Assembly: GCF_017591435.1 (NCBI RefSeq)
Contig: NC_059304.1
Coordinates: 27,527,902 to 27,591,901 of the forward strand
Length of the DNA: 64,000 nt
Source: Portunus trituberculatus
Lineage: Eukaryota > Arthropoda > Malacostraca > Decapoda > Portunidae
Reading direction: 5' to 3'
The translations under genes were made by a program, and so were the position numbers. Within the stretch, counting starts at the first letter, position 1, and each line of letters starts with the position of its first letter. This document shows positions 50,100 through 63,602 of the stretch, in pieces. The notes below the pieces were generated by a model. It searched no databases and was not told where the DNA came from. It was given only the letters and a program-made list of their open reading frames with translations.

Positions 50100-51762
50100 C
50101 TTTTTAACTCTACATGTATTTTTTTTTTCAAAGTAATTCCTTTGGAAGAGAAGGGTTAAGACACATTTCAGTTGGCCCTCCCACCTTGTTATTATTTTCT
50201 CAGAGCCTTTTTGTTTGTGTCTTTCCTCAGGTTAACACCTTTATCATGAAAGACACAGTTTCCCTTACAGTTTTCATCATTAGGATTGAAACTCTGGAGT
50301 ACCCTGACTTATAGTTTTCTCTTCAACAGTTTAAGAACAATGATAACAACAATTATGATGAGACACAGCATGATTATTACATTTTAGTATTCAGTTTTGT
50401 TTGAATATCATATTTAGATACTAAACATGAAATAAAAAAAATAAATAAATAAACCAGTGTTTTTTTTCTGCTACCTTTATTATGTCTTGATTCAACACAT
50501 AAAAGAAAGGTACATACACATATACTGTGTATGTACCTTTGGCCATGTGTATAATAGATATTTTTACTTCTTTACTGATGTTATCAGCCTTTGTATGAAG
50601 TCAACATTTTCTTTACTTGGAACAATGAGCAATTGTTTATACAGTGAAAATATGATCTCTATATACTATCATATGCACCTAAATATTTGTTATTCCCTCT
50701 TAGTCTTGCTGGTTATTTTTTGTCCTACTGTTTGTTAAATATCTATATATACATGCCTACAGTAACCTCTAATAGCAGAAAGAAGTGTTAATAGGAGTAG
50801 TGGTACCTAATTAAGCAGAGTTGGAAGTCATTATATGTGGTGAGCATGTCATCAATCAGTAACAATCAGTAGTTCAGATAACCATACGATATGAAATACC
50901 ACAACCAGGCAGTGGTAGCACTGAGACGAGTTTCAAAGCACGTGGTTTGAGAGTTGTTTGCATACGATCATAGGTGGCGTTGGTGTGAAATAAGCTAACT
51001 GGCAACCACAAGGCACACGCCTCAGTTACTCTTGATTCTTGAACACTAGCGAGCTTTCCTCTCATAGTATTTATACTTGTTGGGTTAGACTTTGTCTTCT
51101 TTTGATCATGATCAGTGCCCGCCTGTCCATCGCACGTGCTGGTGCGTCGCCTCCTGCCATTGACATAACAGTGAGTTTAATCTTGAAAAAAAATAAATAA
51201 ATAAAATAAAAATAATAAATAAATAAATACATAAAAATTTGCGACGGGTATGTATGGGTTCAAATTGATCAGAACAAGATCTTTAAGATGAGAAGGGTAA
51301 CGAAAGCCAACTTGCTGTTCATGCTAAAGTAAAATAATACTGGTATCACTTCCCGTCACATTTTCCTACTTTTTAAGGTATTACAGGTAATATACCCAGT
51401 ATCCATTAATACGAAATATGCCAGATAAGGCGTTACACCACTAGTGACTGCTTGTCATTCAGTAGTTACATTGGCAGAGACATTTTTGGTGTGGATTCCC
51501 TCATATTATTGCACTGTCAAAGAGGCCATGATGTTGCGTGTTCGTTCGCCCAAAGTTTTCAGAGCACCATTAAGAAATATACCCAAATCTTCCGCAATAT
51601 TGCTATAACCATATGTCATTATCAAGCAACAGTGCAAATATCCTATCATATTTATATATTACTATCAATTTGTTTAGATAATGCGTAACCTACGAAATTC
51701 TCACATAACTGGAAGTCAAAGTCGAAGTCACAAGCTTTGAAATGAGAAGCGTGAGCAAGTGG
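50100..51762. other. Unassigned DNA
   Basis: No gene recognised. It contains a perfect 15-bp hairpin (50506-50540), an AATA-rich stretch at about 51188-51235, and a 28-base block (51083-51110) that recurs inverted at 43026. Confidence 0.4.
50506..50540. repeat. Perfect 15-bp hairpin, 5-base spacer
   Basis: AAAGGTACATACACA, TATAC, TGTGTATGTACCTTT. Confidence 0.95.
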
Positions 51763-51995
51763 TGGCCGCCGTGGTACAGTGGAAACATGCGTGCTTTGGG
51801 GTCCGAGGGGTCTTCAAGCGCACAGGTTCAAATCCTGTCCACGGTCCGAGTGTAGGTTAGGCTTCCTCACTCGGGGTAACGGTTTCCTAGCGGGTGGGCT
51901 TTGAGATAGGAGGTACCCCACAAAATTATCCCCTTTAGCCCATAAACTCCCGTGAAAAGCCCATATGGTATAAATAAAATAAAAAAGTGTGCACC
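51763..51995 (+). mobile_element. SINE S5, tRNA-like head, different family
   Basis: Box A-like CGTGGTACAGTGG and box B GGTTCAAATCC, closing CCACGGTCC; then a body with ACTCGGGGTAACGGTTTCC and an A/T-rich tail TAAATAAAATAAAAAA. The amino acid type of the head is unclear. Confidence 0.7.
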
Positions 51996-52004
51996 TTTGT
52001 CCAG

Positions 52005-52035
52005 CCAAGATGTATTAGACTATAATACATCTTGG
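52005..52035. repeat. Perfect 13-bp hairpin, 5-base spacer
   Basis: CCAAGATGTATTA, GACTA, TAATACATCTTGG. Confidence 0.95.
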
Positions 52036-53223
<1,188 letters not shown>

Positions 53224-53860
53224 AGTGTTGCCAACACTACAATTCCGGCTGTATCCGCTACACTACAACCCCCTAAGCCTAAGCTGTTACTAATCAAACC
53301 CGGCACTGTCCCAATGGAGTCGTCCCTCCAGCTCTTCTCGTTTTCCGGCTCTCTTTTCGCAGCTCTTTCACTCAGCTGATATGACGTGGGGATTAAAATA
53401 TGATAACCTAAACTAACCTAACCCTGATTTTAACTTTTCATAACCTTGCTAATGTACCTTAACCATGCTATTGGTTAGAGGGGTTCCGGGGAAGACGTAT
53501 CAGCGGTGTGTGTCGCCTCAACTAGGTTACGTTAGGTAGGCTAGATTAGGTTAGGTTAGACCAGGTTAGGTTAACATAACATAACATAAATAATAGGATA
53601 ACAAAGGGCCACAAGGGCCCATCTAGGTTATCCTGTATCAGTCGCACAGCGACCTTGTCATCAGTACTTAAGTTAGTGTGGTTAGCATTTTTTTCATTCC
53701 CACGTCCTGTCAGCTGAATGAAAGAGCTGTGGTAAGGGAGCTGGGAAACAAGAAGAGCTAGATGGGCAAATTCATTAAGAAAGTGCTCCAAACCCAATAT
53801 AATAAGCTAGGTTGTTACATTGGGTTTGGCTAGTAATCCTTTGGGGGGGTCTGGTGTTGT
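53224..53860. mobile_element. Fold-back element F1 with CCTAA-rich spacer
   Basis: Arms of about 150 bp: 53277-53395 (...GAGTCGTCCCTCCAGCTCTT, CAGCTGATATGACGTGGGG) and inverted 53690-53850 (...CAGCTGAATGAAAGAGCTG). The spacer holds CTAACCTAACC on one side and GGTTAGGTTAGG on the other. No coding region. Confidence 0.65.
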
Positions 53861-54003
53861 GTTTGGAGCCAATGCTACATTTCTGGCTATATCTGCTGTA
53901 CCACAACCCGCAAGGGTTACTAATTAAACCTGGCACTGTCCCAATGGAGTCGTCCCTCCAGCTCTTCTTGTTTCCTGGCTCCCCTTTTGTGGCTCTTTCA
54001 CTC
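53861..54003. mobile_element. Fold-back element F2, start of left arm
   Basis: ACTGTCCCAATGGAGTCGTC and CTCCAGCTCTTCTTGTTTCC as in F1. It is cut after CTCTTTCACTC by a LINE fragment and continues at 54531. Confidence 0.65.
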
Positions 54004-54530
54004 TATATGTGGATGCCTTACTTGTGCTGACATAATAAAGTACTGGAAGATTTTCCACTCTGAGTGTTCTATCTCTCCCGAAGATTTATTCATCACAACA
54101 CCACATGCACATACTCGTGGACACCGTTTTAAATTAGCTCACCAGTACAGTTCAGTGGATCTTAGATCTCGATTGTTCTCATTCCGGTGTGTCCGTTTAT
54201 GGAATTCTTTGCCTGACCATGTTGTTGCTCTGAACTTGCTGCCATCCTTCAAATCAGCCCTTCACAGTCATTTAGGCGACATTCTGTACGACTTTGTGGA
54301 GTAATATGCATATACACATGTGCTGCTGTTTGCTGCACAATAATATATCCTGCATTTCTGAACAGTTTCAATGGGTACACATTCCAGTCCACTCACAGTT
54401 TGTTACAATCATCCAGTAATCTACATCTAAAGTTGACAGGCGTACCCATTTTCCTAGCTACCTTTTTCCTACTCTTCATTGTATTTTTCTGGTTTGGGAG
54501 CTAAGGGTGGCTAACCAGGTGAGTAAACCA
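54004..54530 (+). mobile_element. LINE-D 3' end (CR1/L2-like) inserted in F2
   Basis: Coding end at 54060-54304: RGHRFKLAHQ, FSFRCVRLWNSLPDHVVALN and LLPSFKSALHSHLGD, the C-terminus of a CR1/L2-type ORF2. 3' UTR, then two AACCAGGTGAG repeats at the end, as in CR1/L2 tails. Heavily 5'-truncated. Confidence 0.7.
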
Positions 54531-54935
54531 GGTGAGCTGACATGACGTGGGAATCAAAATATGATAACTAAAACTAACCTAACCTAACTAATGTACCCTA
54601 ACCATGTTTTTGGTCAGAGGGGTTCTGGGGAAGATGTATCAGCAGTGTGTGTCACCTCAGCTAGGTTATGTTAGCTAGACTAGATTAAGTTAGGTTAGAC
54701 TAAGTTAGGGTAAAGTTAGGGTTAGGTTAGTTTTGGTTGGCACTTTTTCATTCCCATGTCCTATCAGCTGAATGAAAGAGCTGTGGTAGGGGAGCCAGGA
54801 AACAAGAAAAGCTAGATGGACAAATTGATTAGGAAAGTGCCCCATACCCAATGTAATAGGCAAGGTTATTACAATAAGTTTGGTTAATAACCCTTTGGGG
54901 GTGTCTGGTGTTGTGTTTGGAGCTGTTTGGGTGTC
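54531..54935. mobile_element. Fold-back element F2, rest
   Basis: AGCTGACATGACGTGGGAAT, CCTAA-like spacer, then the inverted arm CAGCTGAATGAAAGAGCTG to GGTGTTGTGTTTGG; parallels F1. Confidence 0.65.
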
Positions 54936-57240
54936 AGTTTTGTTTTCAAACAAAGGTCGGGTAGCTATGAACACTGAAGGCATTTTTAGTAGCAGCGTGG
55001 CTGGGGGTTGATGTAGTCAGACAGAGGCAACTTTTAGCAAATTGTTGCAAGTGCCTCTCAAAACTGTTTGCCTTCATTTGCCCACAATTGGCTAACACTT
55101 TTAAGCCAATCAGTGTGCAGCTACTCCATTAACCTCAGGGAATGAGATTGAAAAGGAGTTACATTTCGAATAAGGTGGAATAGTAAGAGATGTTTTAGGC
55201 CATGGAAGTGGGTACTATATATAAAGATAAGTATGTATAGTTATTGTGTGGCATACTGGAGAGAACCAGAGTCAAACATATGGGGTGAAAATAAATTAAT
55301 GAGCTGCTGGTAGCTAGTAACATATCACATTTGTCTGTCCTGGCTGTTGTCTGATTCCATGCTACTAGTCTTGACTTCGATTCAATAGTGGAATTATTAG
55401 GTGAATAAAATTATAATATTGCTGCAAATCCTTATAGTGTAGAGTAATAAATGATGGTAAAATACATTATCTGCTAAGTGTTGCTGGAATTCAATTTTAG
55501 AGGCGTCAGAAAACTGCAGCCATACATCTACAGCGGAACACCTTCAAAACTAGCCTGTCCAGATCAAATGAATGTACATCTTGCAAGGACTTAAGACCCA
55601 CTGTTTTGAGGTTGCTCGTTCCTTGGTACATACAAATGATGAAACACTATTGGCCTATAATACTACCATCAAGGAATAAATTTCCAAACTCTTCCACCTT
55701 GCTATTGTGTTTTATAATTTATATCTTGACAACAGTACTCACTTAGGGTGACTGATGTGTGCGAAGAGTTCTCCCAGGGATTGAGATCACAGTTGTCTGG
55801 CAGCACCAATGGTGTCCTCAGCACTGTCTTATTCAGCATGAACCTAAACATATGTACTGAGGCACTTATTTTTGCTGCCACCACTGTACTGGTCCCTGGC
55901 ACCAGTGTACTGATCCCAAGTACCAGGTACAAACTGTTTACCCTTTCTGTCCTCCCTGGGACAAGTCAAAACTAACTGGGTAAAGAAAAATACAAACGTT
56001 AATGACAAAAAGTAACAAAAATATACTTTCTCTCTTTCTCTGTTGGTTGCTAATGCCCGTACATCAAAAGGTACGCTATGAAAACCAGTCCTACCACTAC
56101 CTTATTTAACCTGACACATGGCCTATGCGGCAAGCTAGGGGCACAGTGGATTCAAGTGGCAGTCTAGCTGCAGAGATCCTTCCCCTGGTGTCTCCCTTGT
56201 CACTCATCTCTCTCTCCTTCTCAGTTTCTCCTACTTGTTGGGCGTCTCCAGACGGCCGCACACACACAAGGGGGTTTAGACAGACTCAGGCTAGTCTACC
56301 GGCATTAGCAAGGACAGATACAGGTTAACTACCCAGTCTAGATGTTCCATGTGGCGTATTCGATCCCATGAGGTGTATGAGCGGGAGATTAATGTACCTC
56401 TGTGCATGTCCAAGCGAGCAAGAGGCTGAGCCTTCCTATGAGCTAGTACTATTTATACTCTCCATGTTGTCACAAATCTTTATACATGTATTCCCTATTT
56501 GTGTCCCTTGTTCTCCACAACTAATATTCTGTACTCTAAAAATAACAATACATTTAATAAACATTAGAAAGTGCAGAGTATAAGAATTTTTATGGTGGCT
56601 CTTTGAATAAGGATCTTAAGGTTTCCTTCTCTTTGCCGCAACCAGTACACATATTTGGCCTTACGATGATGCTACTGAAAATGCCTTAATTCATGTTCGC
56701 AGCTGACTGCTTGTTCATAGGTGTCTGGCCAGTGTTTTGAAACATGGAGCATATTCCTTATTTTATAATGAGAAGACCATTTATAAATCCAGTACACAGC
56801 AACATTTTCACAAGAAAGTGTATACATTGCTATGTTGTGTAAGAAATAAGAAATGTAATCATTATCATGTTTTGAAGCACGGGGAAGCATATTGTTTAGT
56901 TTTTTTTGGTAAAGAAAACCTTATATGAATCTATACACCACTCTATTTTAAAGAAAAATGTGTACATGTTTATATTGTGTAGGTGTAGTCAAGAATCATT
57001 AAATAGCCTTCATGCAGTTACCAAAATTACCTGCATTACACAATGATAGGCTTGTTCACCTGGTTTGAGGATCCTAGAAGAAAAAAACAAAATTTTCATT
57101 TTGTTGTATGTTAGGAGTCAGCTTGTAATGATTACTGTCATAAGACATTCTCTTGGTACATTATAAACTTGGCCAGTCTTTCTTGCAAATTACTTGGTGT
57201 GCTGTCACAGTCACTTGTGAACAACTTTGTTCATCAACAA
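54936..57240. other. Unassigned DNA
   Basis: Several short open frames on both strands but none with a recognised domain or splice pattern. May hold an intron or intergenic DNA. Confidence 0.35.
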
Positions 57241-57244
57241 ATCT

Positions 57245-57365
57245 TTGTAAACATTGGGTGATTGATTGATTGATTAAATTTATTGTTGCATTGATAGTGA
57301 AATACAACAAAGGAGGAGGATGGGCCTTTCCACCCACACCCTGGACAAAGACATAAGGGTAGAGT
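57245..57365 (-). mobile_element. Possible LINE 3' tail with (TCAA)n
   Basis: GATTGATTGATTGATTAAAT on plus reads as a 4-bp repeat tail on minus after GAAAGGCCCATCCTCCTCC; short tandem tails like this end I/jockey-type LINEs. No coding part. Confidence 0.3.
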
Positions 57366-57794
57366 ATCAAAAATATAGATAGTATACATTACAAGAATAT
57401 AAGTAAATAAATAAATAGATACAGATATTACACACCTTATTGTACCTTATTGTGCAAGCGTGGTTTGCGTCTGGACAGTTGTGAATAGCCGAACAGCTAC
57501 GAACACAACAACGGCCCTGGCCAGCTGGCTTGAAAGTTGGGTTTGTTGACATGTTCCCTGCGATATGACCCATCAGTGGGTTATCAGTTATTATCCACTG
57601 TTGCGATGTGACACCGGTGGGTTGTACAAGTTTTCACATACATCACATTTTAATCTTAAAAGAAATGTGGTGATATAGTAAAATTACAATAAACAGTATG
57701 TGTAGGGGGACATAATAAACACTAATTGATAAGTAATATGAAGCTTATTTCATTTTTAGTGTTATAAAAATTATATAAAATAATCTTCCATGTT

Positions 57795-58277
57795 TCCATA
57801 TTTTCTTTCTAATATATGTAAAAAAAAAGCTATTTTATCTGGCAGTTTTCTCCTTCAGAAGAACATAAAACTTTTCTATAACAAATCATTGAAACAGATA
57901 TCATAATTGGACTTTCTTTGACAAGCTTCAATTACTTTTTTTTTTTTATAAATGTTTTATATTTTTCCTGATATTATGTGGACAATTTGTAAAAACCCTG
58001 CAATTGGTGACCCTTTTTAATTGCATGTATTAATAAATATATGTAAAGAAACAAAACAAAATAAAAAAATATCTGATATAAAAATTAACTGAAAAATACT
58101 CTTTTTTTCTAATACATGTAAGAAAATATATTATCTTGCATTTTTCCTTCAGAACAACATAAAACTTTTTTATAACAAATATTTCAAACTGAGATATCAC
58201 AATTGGACTTTCCTTGATAAGCTTCAATAATTTTCTTTATTGATCTTTTTGTGATTTCATAATTTTCCTGATATCAT
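57795..58277. repeat. Tandem duplication, 300-bp period
   Basis: 57795-57977 and 58095-58277 share TCTAATA.ATGTAA, CATAAAACTTTT.TATAACA, AATTGGACTTTC.TTGA and TTTTCCTGATAT. Diverged by substitutions and indels; no gene. Confidence 0.75.
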
Positions 58278-58454
58278 CTTTATTATCTTATTTTATCTTC
58301 TCTCTCTCTTCTGTTGAACTAAGTTGACCATAAAACCGTGTAGCATTCATTTTCTAAATATGGAAAACAAAGAGACAAAAATATATAAATAGATTTAGGA
58401 AAGAAAAAAATATAGTACAGTATAGAGATGTACTGAATATCGACAAATAAAGTA

Positions 58455-59325
58455 CAGGCAACCCCAACTTAATGAAGGGATTACGTTCTTAAAAACCCTT
58501 CATTAAGCGAAATTTTGTTAAGTGAACTGATTATAACAAGTTTAACCCCTGACTTGAACTTCCATTCAGAGTAAACAAAGTGAGAGTGCATCATAGTACA
58601 GTGAAAGGTTTAATGAAAGTAAAAATTATGAAGTTAAGCATTTAGGCAGTTAAATTTAAGTCATAATGTACACTAATGTATTTATGTACGTAACTTTATA
58701 ATGTTGATGATCTTGAATTTATGAAGGGAGGGAGAGTGAAACGGGAAAGACACTAACCGACAACCTGTGGAATGTAAACAAAGGGCGCATCATTGTATCA
58801 CATACAAAACTTCCACAAGGCTTTCCATTTTATCCATTGTAAAGTCATGAGTTCAGGTGGTTCTTTTAGCTTGCAAGGAAGATACGGTCTCACCAGCCTT
58901 CTTAAATAGTAGAGACAGTAGATGGAGTCAAGATGGTGGCAAGCAATGCTATTAGTTTTCTTGCCTCTCTCGTGTCTGTGAATAATATCCAGCTTCACTT
59001 CGAGAGTAAGAGACTTCCTGGTCTTCTTAGCAATGGTAGGCGACATTGCAGGGCGTTTTGATGGTAAGTTGAGCGAGGAAAGACGAGCTGCTGTTGACGC
59101 TGTTATTGTTTTGAACAGGGGGAGTGAGTGGTGCGCGTGTTGTCCACGAGAGGCGCTGGTGTATTCTAAAGCTTGTTGGCTTGCGTGATACTTGGAAAAA
59201 ATTACCTGGATAAAACTTCGTTAAAGTGAGTTTGGTGTTCGTTAAACGAGCAGATGGTAGTAAAATGAAACCTTCGTTGTAGCGAAATTTCGTTGTGTGA
59301 ACCTTCGTTAAGCGGGGGTTGCCTG
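58455..59325 (-). mobile_element. Tigger/pogo-like element T2 (871 bp)
   Basis: Left CAGGCAACCCCAACTTAATG; right, inverted, CAGGCAACCCCCGCTTAACG. TA duplicates at 58453-58454 and 59326-59327. Same family as T1, with complete ends, and lacking an extra block of about 150 bp that T1 has. Confidence 0.9.
58798..59046 (-). pseudogene. T2 transposase N-terminal fragment
   Basis: MSPTIAKKTRKSLTLEVKLD then IIHRHERGKKTNSIACHH, the CENP-B/pogo helix-turn-helix, then a frame change. Parallels the T1 fragment. Confidence 0.8.
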
Positions 59326-59327
59326 TA

Positions 59328-60128
59328 TGTCCACTGGTGAGTTGTATTGCAGAGGAGTTATAGATTTTTCATGGTATGCGATGTGACCCACTGATGGGCA
59401 AAGACTTTGAGGTTGCCAGCTCGTTTAAGTGTTCTCAAAGACAACACTCTACTCTTCTCGCTTTGCTGGCTTGACCAGCACTGACGTGATGACAAATTAT
59501 TTGTATTGCAGTATGGGAGTGTTTGCCACGCTGCCAATCATGGGGAATGTGTTAAGAACCTCTTGGGGGCTGTGATGTAATGGATACAGCCTTAAGCATA
59601 GCATTTGCAGTGTTGCTTAGCGTATACAAAGCAACACCGCACCCAGCTGCCGCCTCTACCATCAAAATATTTTCAGAGTATTTTTAATGTGATTTTATTG
59701 ATTTCTGACCTTTGTTTTTATAATGGACATTACTAGTTTTGATGCTCCTTCACCTCAAAAACTCTGATTTTCCACAAGTCTCTCAAGATCATTGGGAATG
59801 AGAGGTAAGTATAAGTTGTTCAAAAAATAGCCAAAACAAAAAAAATATTAATTTTGCGATGGAAATGACTTACGCCATCAGTCATTTAATTTTGTTTCTA
59901 ACCAGAAAAAATACATAGCCACATTACAGATACCATGGTTGTGTGAAACAGCAAATTGACCCCTAAATATTATATGCATGTGTTTATTGAGGAAAGAATA
60001 TTTTCATGAAGGTTTAACCCGAACGATCTACTCTTGCAGTATGACTTTTTTCTAAGGCTACAGAGATGATTTGTCAGGTTTTCAAGACTGTTTCATCTTT
60101 TGATAATACAAGACTCTTGATAATTTGT
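59328..60128. other. No recognised feature
   Basis: Unassigned DNA without long open frames. Confidence 0.4.
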
Positions 60129-60150
60129 CAATGAGAAGACACACACACAC

Positions 60151-60228
<78 letters not shown>
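60129..60228. repeat. (CA)n microsatellite
   Basis: About 50 units; ends at SINE S3. Confidence 0.97.
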
Positions 60229-60234
<6 letters not shown>

Positions 60235-60514
60235 CACATAGTGTAATGGTTAGCACTTGACTCACAACTGAGAAGGCCTGGGTTTTAGTCCCGGGTACTG
60301 TGAGGCAAATGGGCAAGCGTCTTAATGTGTAGCCCCTGTTCACCTAACAGTAAATTGGTACAGGATGTAATTTGAGGGGTTGTAGCCTCACTTTCCTGGT
60401 GTGTGTGGTGTGTGATGTGGTTTCAGTCCTACCTGAAGATCGGTCAGCATGAGCTCTGAACTCTTTACATAGGGGAAAGGCTGGCTGGGTGACCACCAGG
60501 CAACCGTAATGAAT
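60229..60514 (+). mobile_element. SINE S3, tRNA-derived, second subfamily
   Basis: Box A TAGTGTAATGGTTAGCAC and box B-like GGTTTTAGTCC (degraded). Anticodon loop CTCACAA (CAC). The core CTGTTCACCTAACAGTAAAT is shared with S1/S2; the tail GGCTGGGTGACCACCAGGC differs. Confidence 0.78.
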
Positions 60515-60653
60515 AACCGAGAAGAGATCTCGGTGAAAAGGAAAGAGAAATGTTAAATGAGTTGAGAAAGGAGGCTTTGAAAAAAAATGAAGAGAGGACA
60601 GAAGAGGAGAAGAAAGAGTTTTTCTGGAGAATCTTGGATATGAGACTGAGGAA

Positions 60654-61555
60654 GTGGTTCATAACCCAGAAAAGTATAGCAAGAAAGGACTGAAGAAACT
60701 TACATATGAGCGAAATGTAATGTATTCCAACATAAATGGAGTGATATCGGGGATTTTAGAACTCAACGATTACTTGAGGGACAAGAACCCAGATATTGTG
60801 GGTCTTACTGAAACAAAACTGAGAGAGGGAGAAGACCTGATGAAGGTTGGAGAAGGGAAATATAACGTTTGGAAAAGAAATAGAGTAGGTAAGATGGGAG
60901 GAGGAGTGATGTTGCTGGTTAAAAAGATATAAAGGTGGATCAAGTGAAAAAGGTATGGGAAAGGCAGAAGTGCTAAAGATCAGAGCAGAAACTAATGAAG
61001 GAAAAAGAGGCACTACATAGTGGTGTACGTACCACCTAAGACAAATGCATGGTCAGTACAGGAATATGAAGAAATGATAAGTGATACAGGAACATGTCTG
61101 GAAGAAATGTTGGGTGGCTGTGAACGAACTATAATGATGGGAGATTTTAATTGTAAAGAGGTGTGTTGGGAGGACTGGTCAATGGAAGGATCAGAGACAA
61201 CATGGGAAATACACTATTGACACTGGCAATGGAAAATGTGTTAACTCAGTGGGTCAAAGAAGATACTAGGTTTGGAGGAGAGGGAGCATCGTCAAGACTG
61301 GACTTGGTCTTTAGTACAGAGCCAATGGTCATTGAGGAGATGAGGGTGGAGTGCCCTTTAGCAAAGAGTGATCATGCAGTTTTGGAGTTCAAGGTGATAG
61401 ACGAAGAGAAATCTAGAAGAAATGAAGAATATAAAGTGGGAAGATGGAATTATGCCAAGACAGATTTTGGAAACCTAAAGAAATTCTTTCAAGAGACAAA
61501 TTGGATGAAATTCAAGAGTGCTAAGGAGCAAATGAAAAGTGGAAGGAATTTATAA
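60654..61555 (+). pseudogene. LINE-A6 endonuclease
   Basis: 60654-60932 (MYSNINGVISGILELNDYL, GLTETKLREG with catalytic Glu, GKMGGGVMLL), 61020-61220 (VYVPPKTNAWS, MMGDFNCKEVCWEDW with intact GDFN), 61163-61555 (SSRLDLVFST, AKSDHAVLEF with catalytic SDH). Catalytic residues are all present but split over frames. Confidence 0.85.
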
Positions 61556-61902
61556 AATATACAAAGAAGGTGAGAAAAATTTGTACCAATAAGACAACAT
61601 AGAGAAGTTGGAAAGCAGGACTGGTTTAACGATAGATGTGAAAAGGCTAGAACAAGAAAAGAGGATGCATGGAAGAGGTGGAGAAGGAAAAGACGGATTA
61701 AGCAGTGGGAAAGTTACAAAAGAGCAAGAAATGAATATGTGTTGATTAGAAGAGAAGAAAGAAAGAAACAAGAAAAGGATATAATTGATAAATGTAAAGA
61801 CCAACCAAGGCTTTTTTACAGACATGTGAACAACAACATCAAAAATAGAGAAAGTATTGAAAGTTTAGAAGTAAATGGAGTATACAGTGAAGATCCCAGG
61901 AA

Positions 61903-63525
61903 ATGGCAGAGGCTATGAATGGATGCTTTCGGAAGGTATTCACAAAGGAGACTGCTTTTGACAAACCACTGGTAATGGAACAGAAAGGGATTATGAAGGA
62001 GTTTCAAGTAACGGTGGAGGAGATCAAGAACATGATGGGGAGTTTAGAAGTGAGAAAAGCTGTGGGACCTGATGGGGTATCAGGATGGATTTTAAGAGAA
62101 TGCAGGAGCAATTGGCAGAAAAAGTTTGTGAAGTAATTGATGCCTCATTAAGGGAAGGCGTAGTGCCCCAAGACTGGAAAAGAGCTAACATTGTCCCAAT
62201 CTATAAATCAGGTAACAAGAGAGACCCATTGAACTATAGACCAGTGTCACTTACAAGTGTGGTAGCTAAGATGTGTGAGAGGGTGGTGAAGAATAGATGG
62301 ACAGACTTCTTGGAGAAAAATGACATACTTTGTGAGTGTCAATTTGGTTTTAGAAAAGGGCGTTCATGCACGACAAACCTGATATGTTACTATTCGAGGG
62401 TGATAGATGTAATACAGGAAAGAGATGGTTGGGCTGATGGAATATATCTGGATTTAAAAAAGGCCTTTGATAAGGTACCACACCAGAGACTGATCTGGAA
62501 ACTTGAAATGGTAGGAGGAGTGCATGGCAGTTTACTAAAATGGATGGAAGACTTTTGGTAGGAAGAGAAATGAGAACAATAATTAAGGACAGACCATCAG
62601 AATGGGGATTGGTGGAGAGTGGAGTTCCACAGGGATCAGTGTTGGCACCAGTAATGTTCGCAGTCTACATAAATGACATGGTGGATGGGGTGTCCAGTTA
62701 TGTGAGCCTATTTGCAGACGATGCAAAATTGTTACGAAAAGTGAGATGTGACAAAGATTGCGAACTACTCCAGGAAGACTTGGACAGAATATGGAAATGG
62801 AGCTGTACATGGCAAATGGAGTTCAACACGACAAAATGCAAGAAAATAGAGTTTGGCAAGAGTGAAAGAAGAATCAGGAGTATGTACAAGATAGGAAATG
62901 AAGACATAAAACCAGTCATGAAGAAAAAGACCTTGGGGTGACAATTACCAATGACCTATCGCCAGAGAGACATATAAACAAAATAATTGGAGAAGTATTG
63001 AACTTATTGAGGAACATAAGAGTGGCGTTCGTATATCTAGATGAAGAAATGATGAAGAAAATAATTACTGCAATGATAAGACCGAGGCTTGAATATGCAA
63101 CAATACAGTGGGCTCCGAACTTAAAGAAACACATAAGGAAACTAGAGAAAGTACAGAGGGCTGCAACGAAAATGGTGCCTGACTTAAGAGATTTGACTTA
63201 TGAAGACAGACTGAAAAGAATGCAACTTCCAACCCTGGAAAACAGAAGAGAAAGGGGAGACCTGATAGCAATATACAGAGTGATGATTGGCATGGAAAAA
63301 TGGATAGGGAAGATCTGTGTATGTGGAATGGAAGAATGTCGAGAGGGCATGGGAAAAACTAAAATGGCCACTTATAGGAGAGATGTGAAAAAATATAGCT
63401 TCCCTCATAGAAGGGTGGAAGCATGGAATAGTTTAGACGTGGAAGTGGTCAACGCAAGGAATATTCATGATTTTAAGAAAAAGCTGGACATTAATAGATA
63501 TGGAGACGGGACAACACGAGCATAG
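61903..63525 (+). pseudogene. LINE-A6 reverse transcriptase and C-terminal domain
   Basis: 61903-62136 (VGPDGVSGWILREC), 62085-62561 (NYRPVSLTSVVAKMCERV, QFGFRKGRSCTTNLICYY, YLDLKKAFDKVPHQRLIW), 62540-62941 (SGVPQGSVLAPVMFAVYIND, SLFADDAKLL intact), 62938-63525 (RPRLEYATIQW, LPTLENRRERGDLIAIYRV, AWNSLDVEVV, end YGDGTTRA). Each join is a 1-2 base frame change. Confidence 0.87.
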
Positions 63526-63568
63526 CTCTTTTCCCGTATGTTACAATTAGGTAAATACAATTAGGTAA

Positions 63569-63570
<2 letters not shown>

Positions 63571-63600
<30 letters not shown>
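63571..63600. repeat. (CA)n at the LINE-A6 3' end
   Basis: Sits between LINE-A6 and LINE-A7. Confidence 0.95.

Positions 63601-63602
<2 letters not shown>

Larger units (their letters stand above)
60515..63570 (+). mobile_element. LINE-A6, plus-strand, 5'-truncated
   Basis: Begins in ORF1 (GAGAAGAGATCTCGGTG), runs through EN, RT and C-terminus and ends ACAATTAGGTAAATACAATT AGGTAAATAC, two tail units, then (CA)n. At least six frame changes. Confidence 0.9.
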
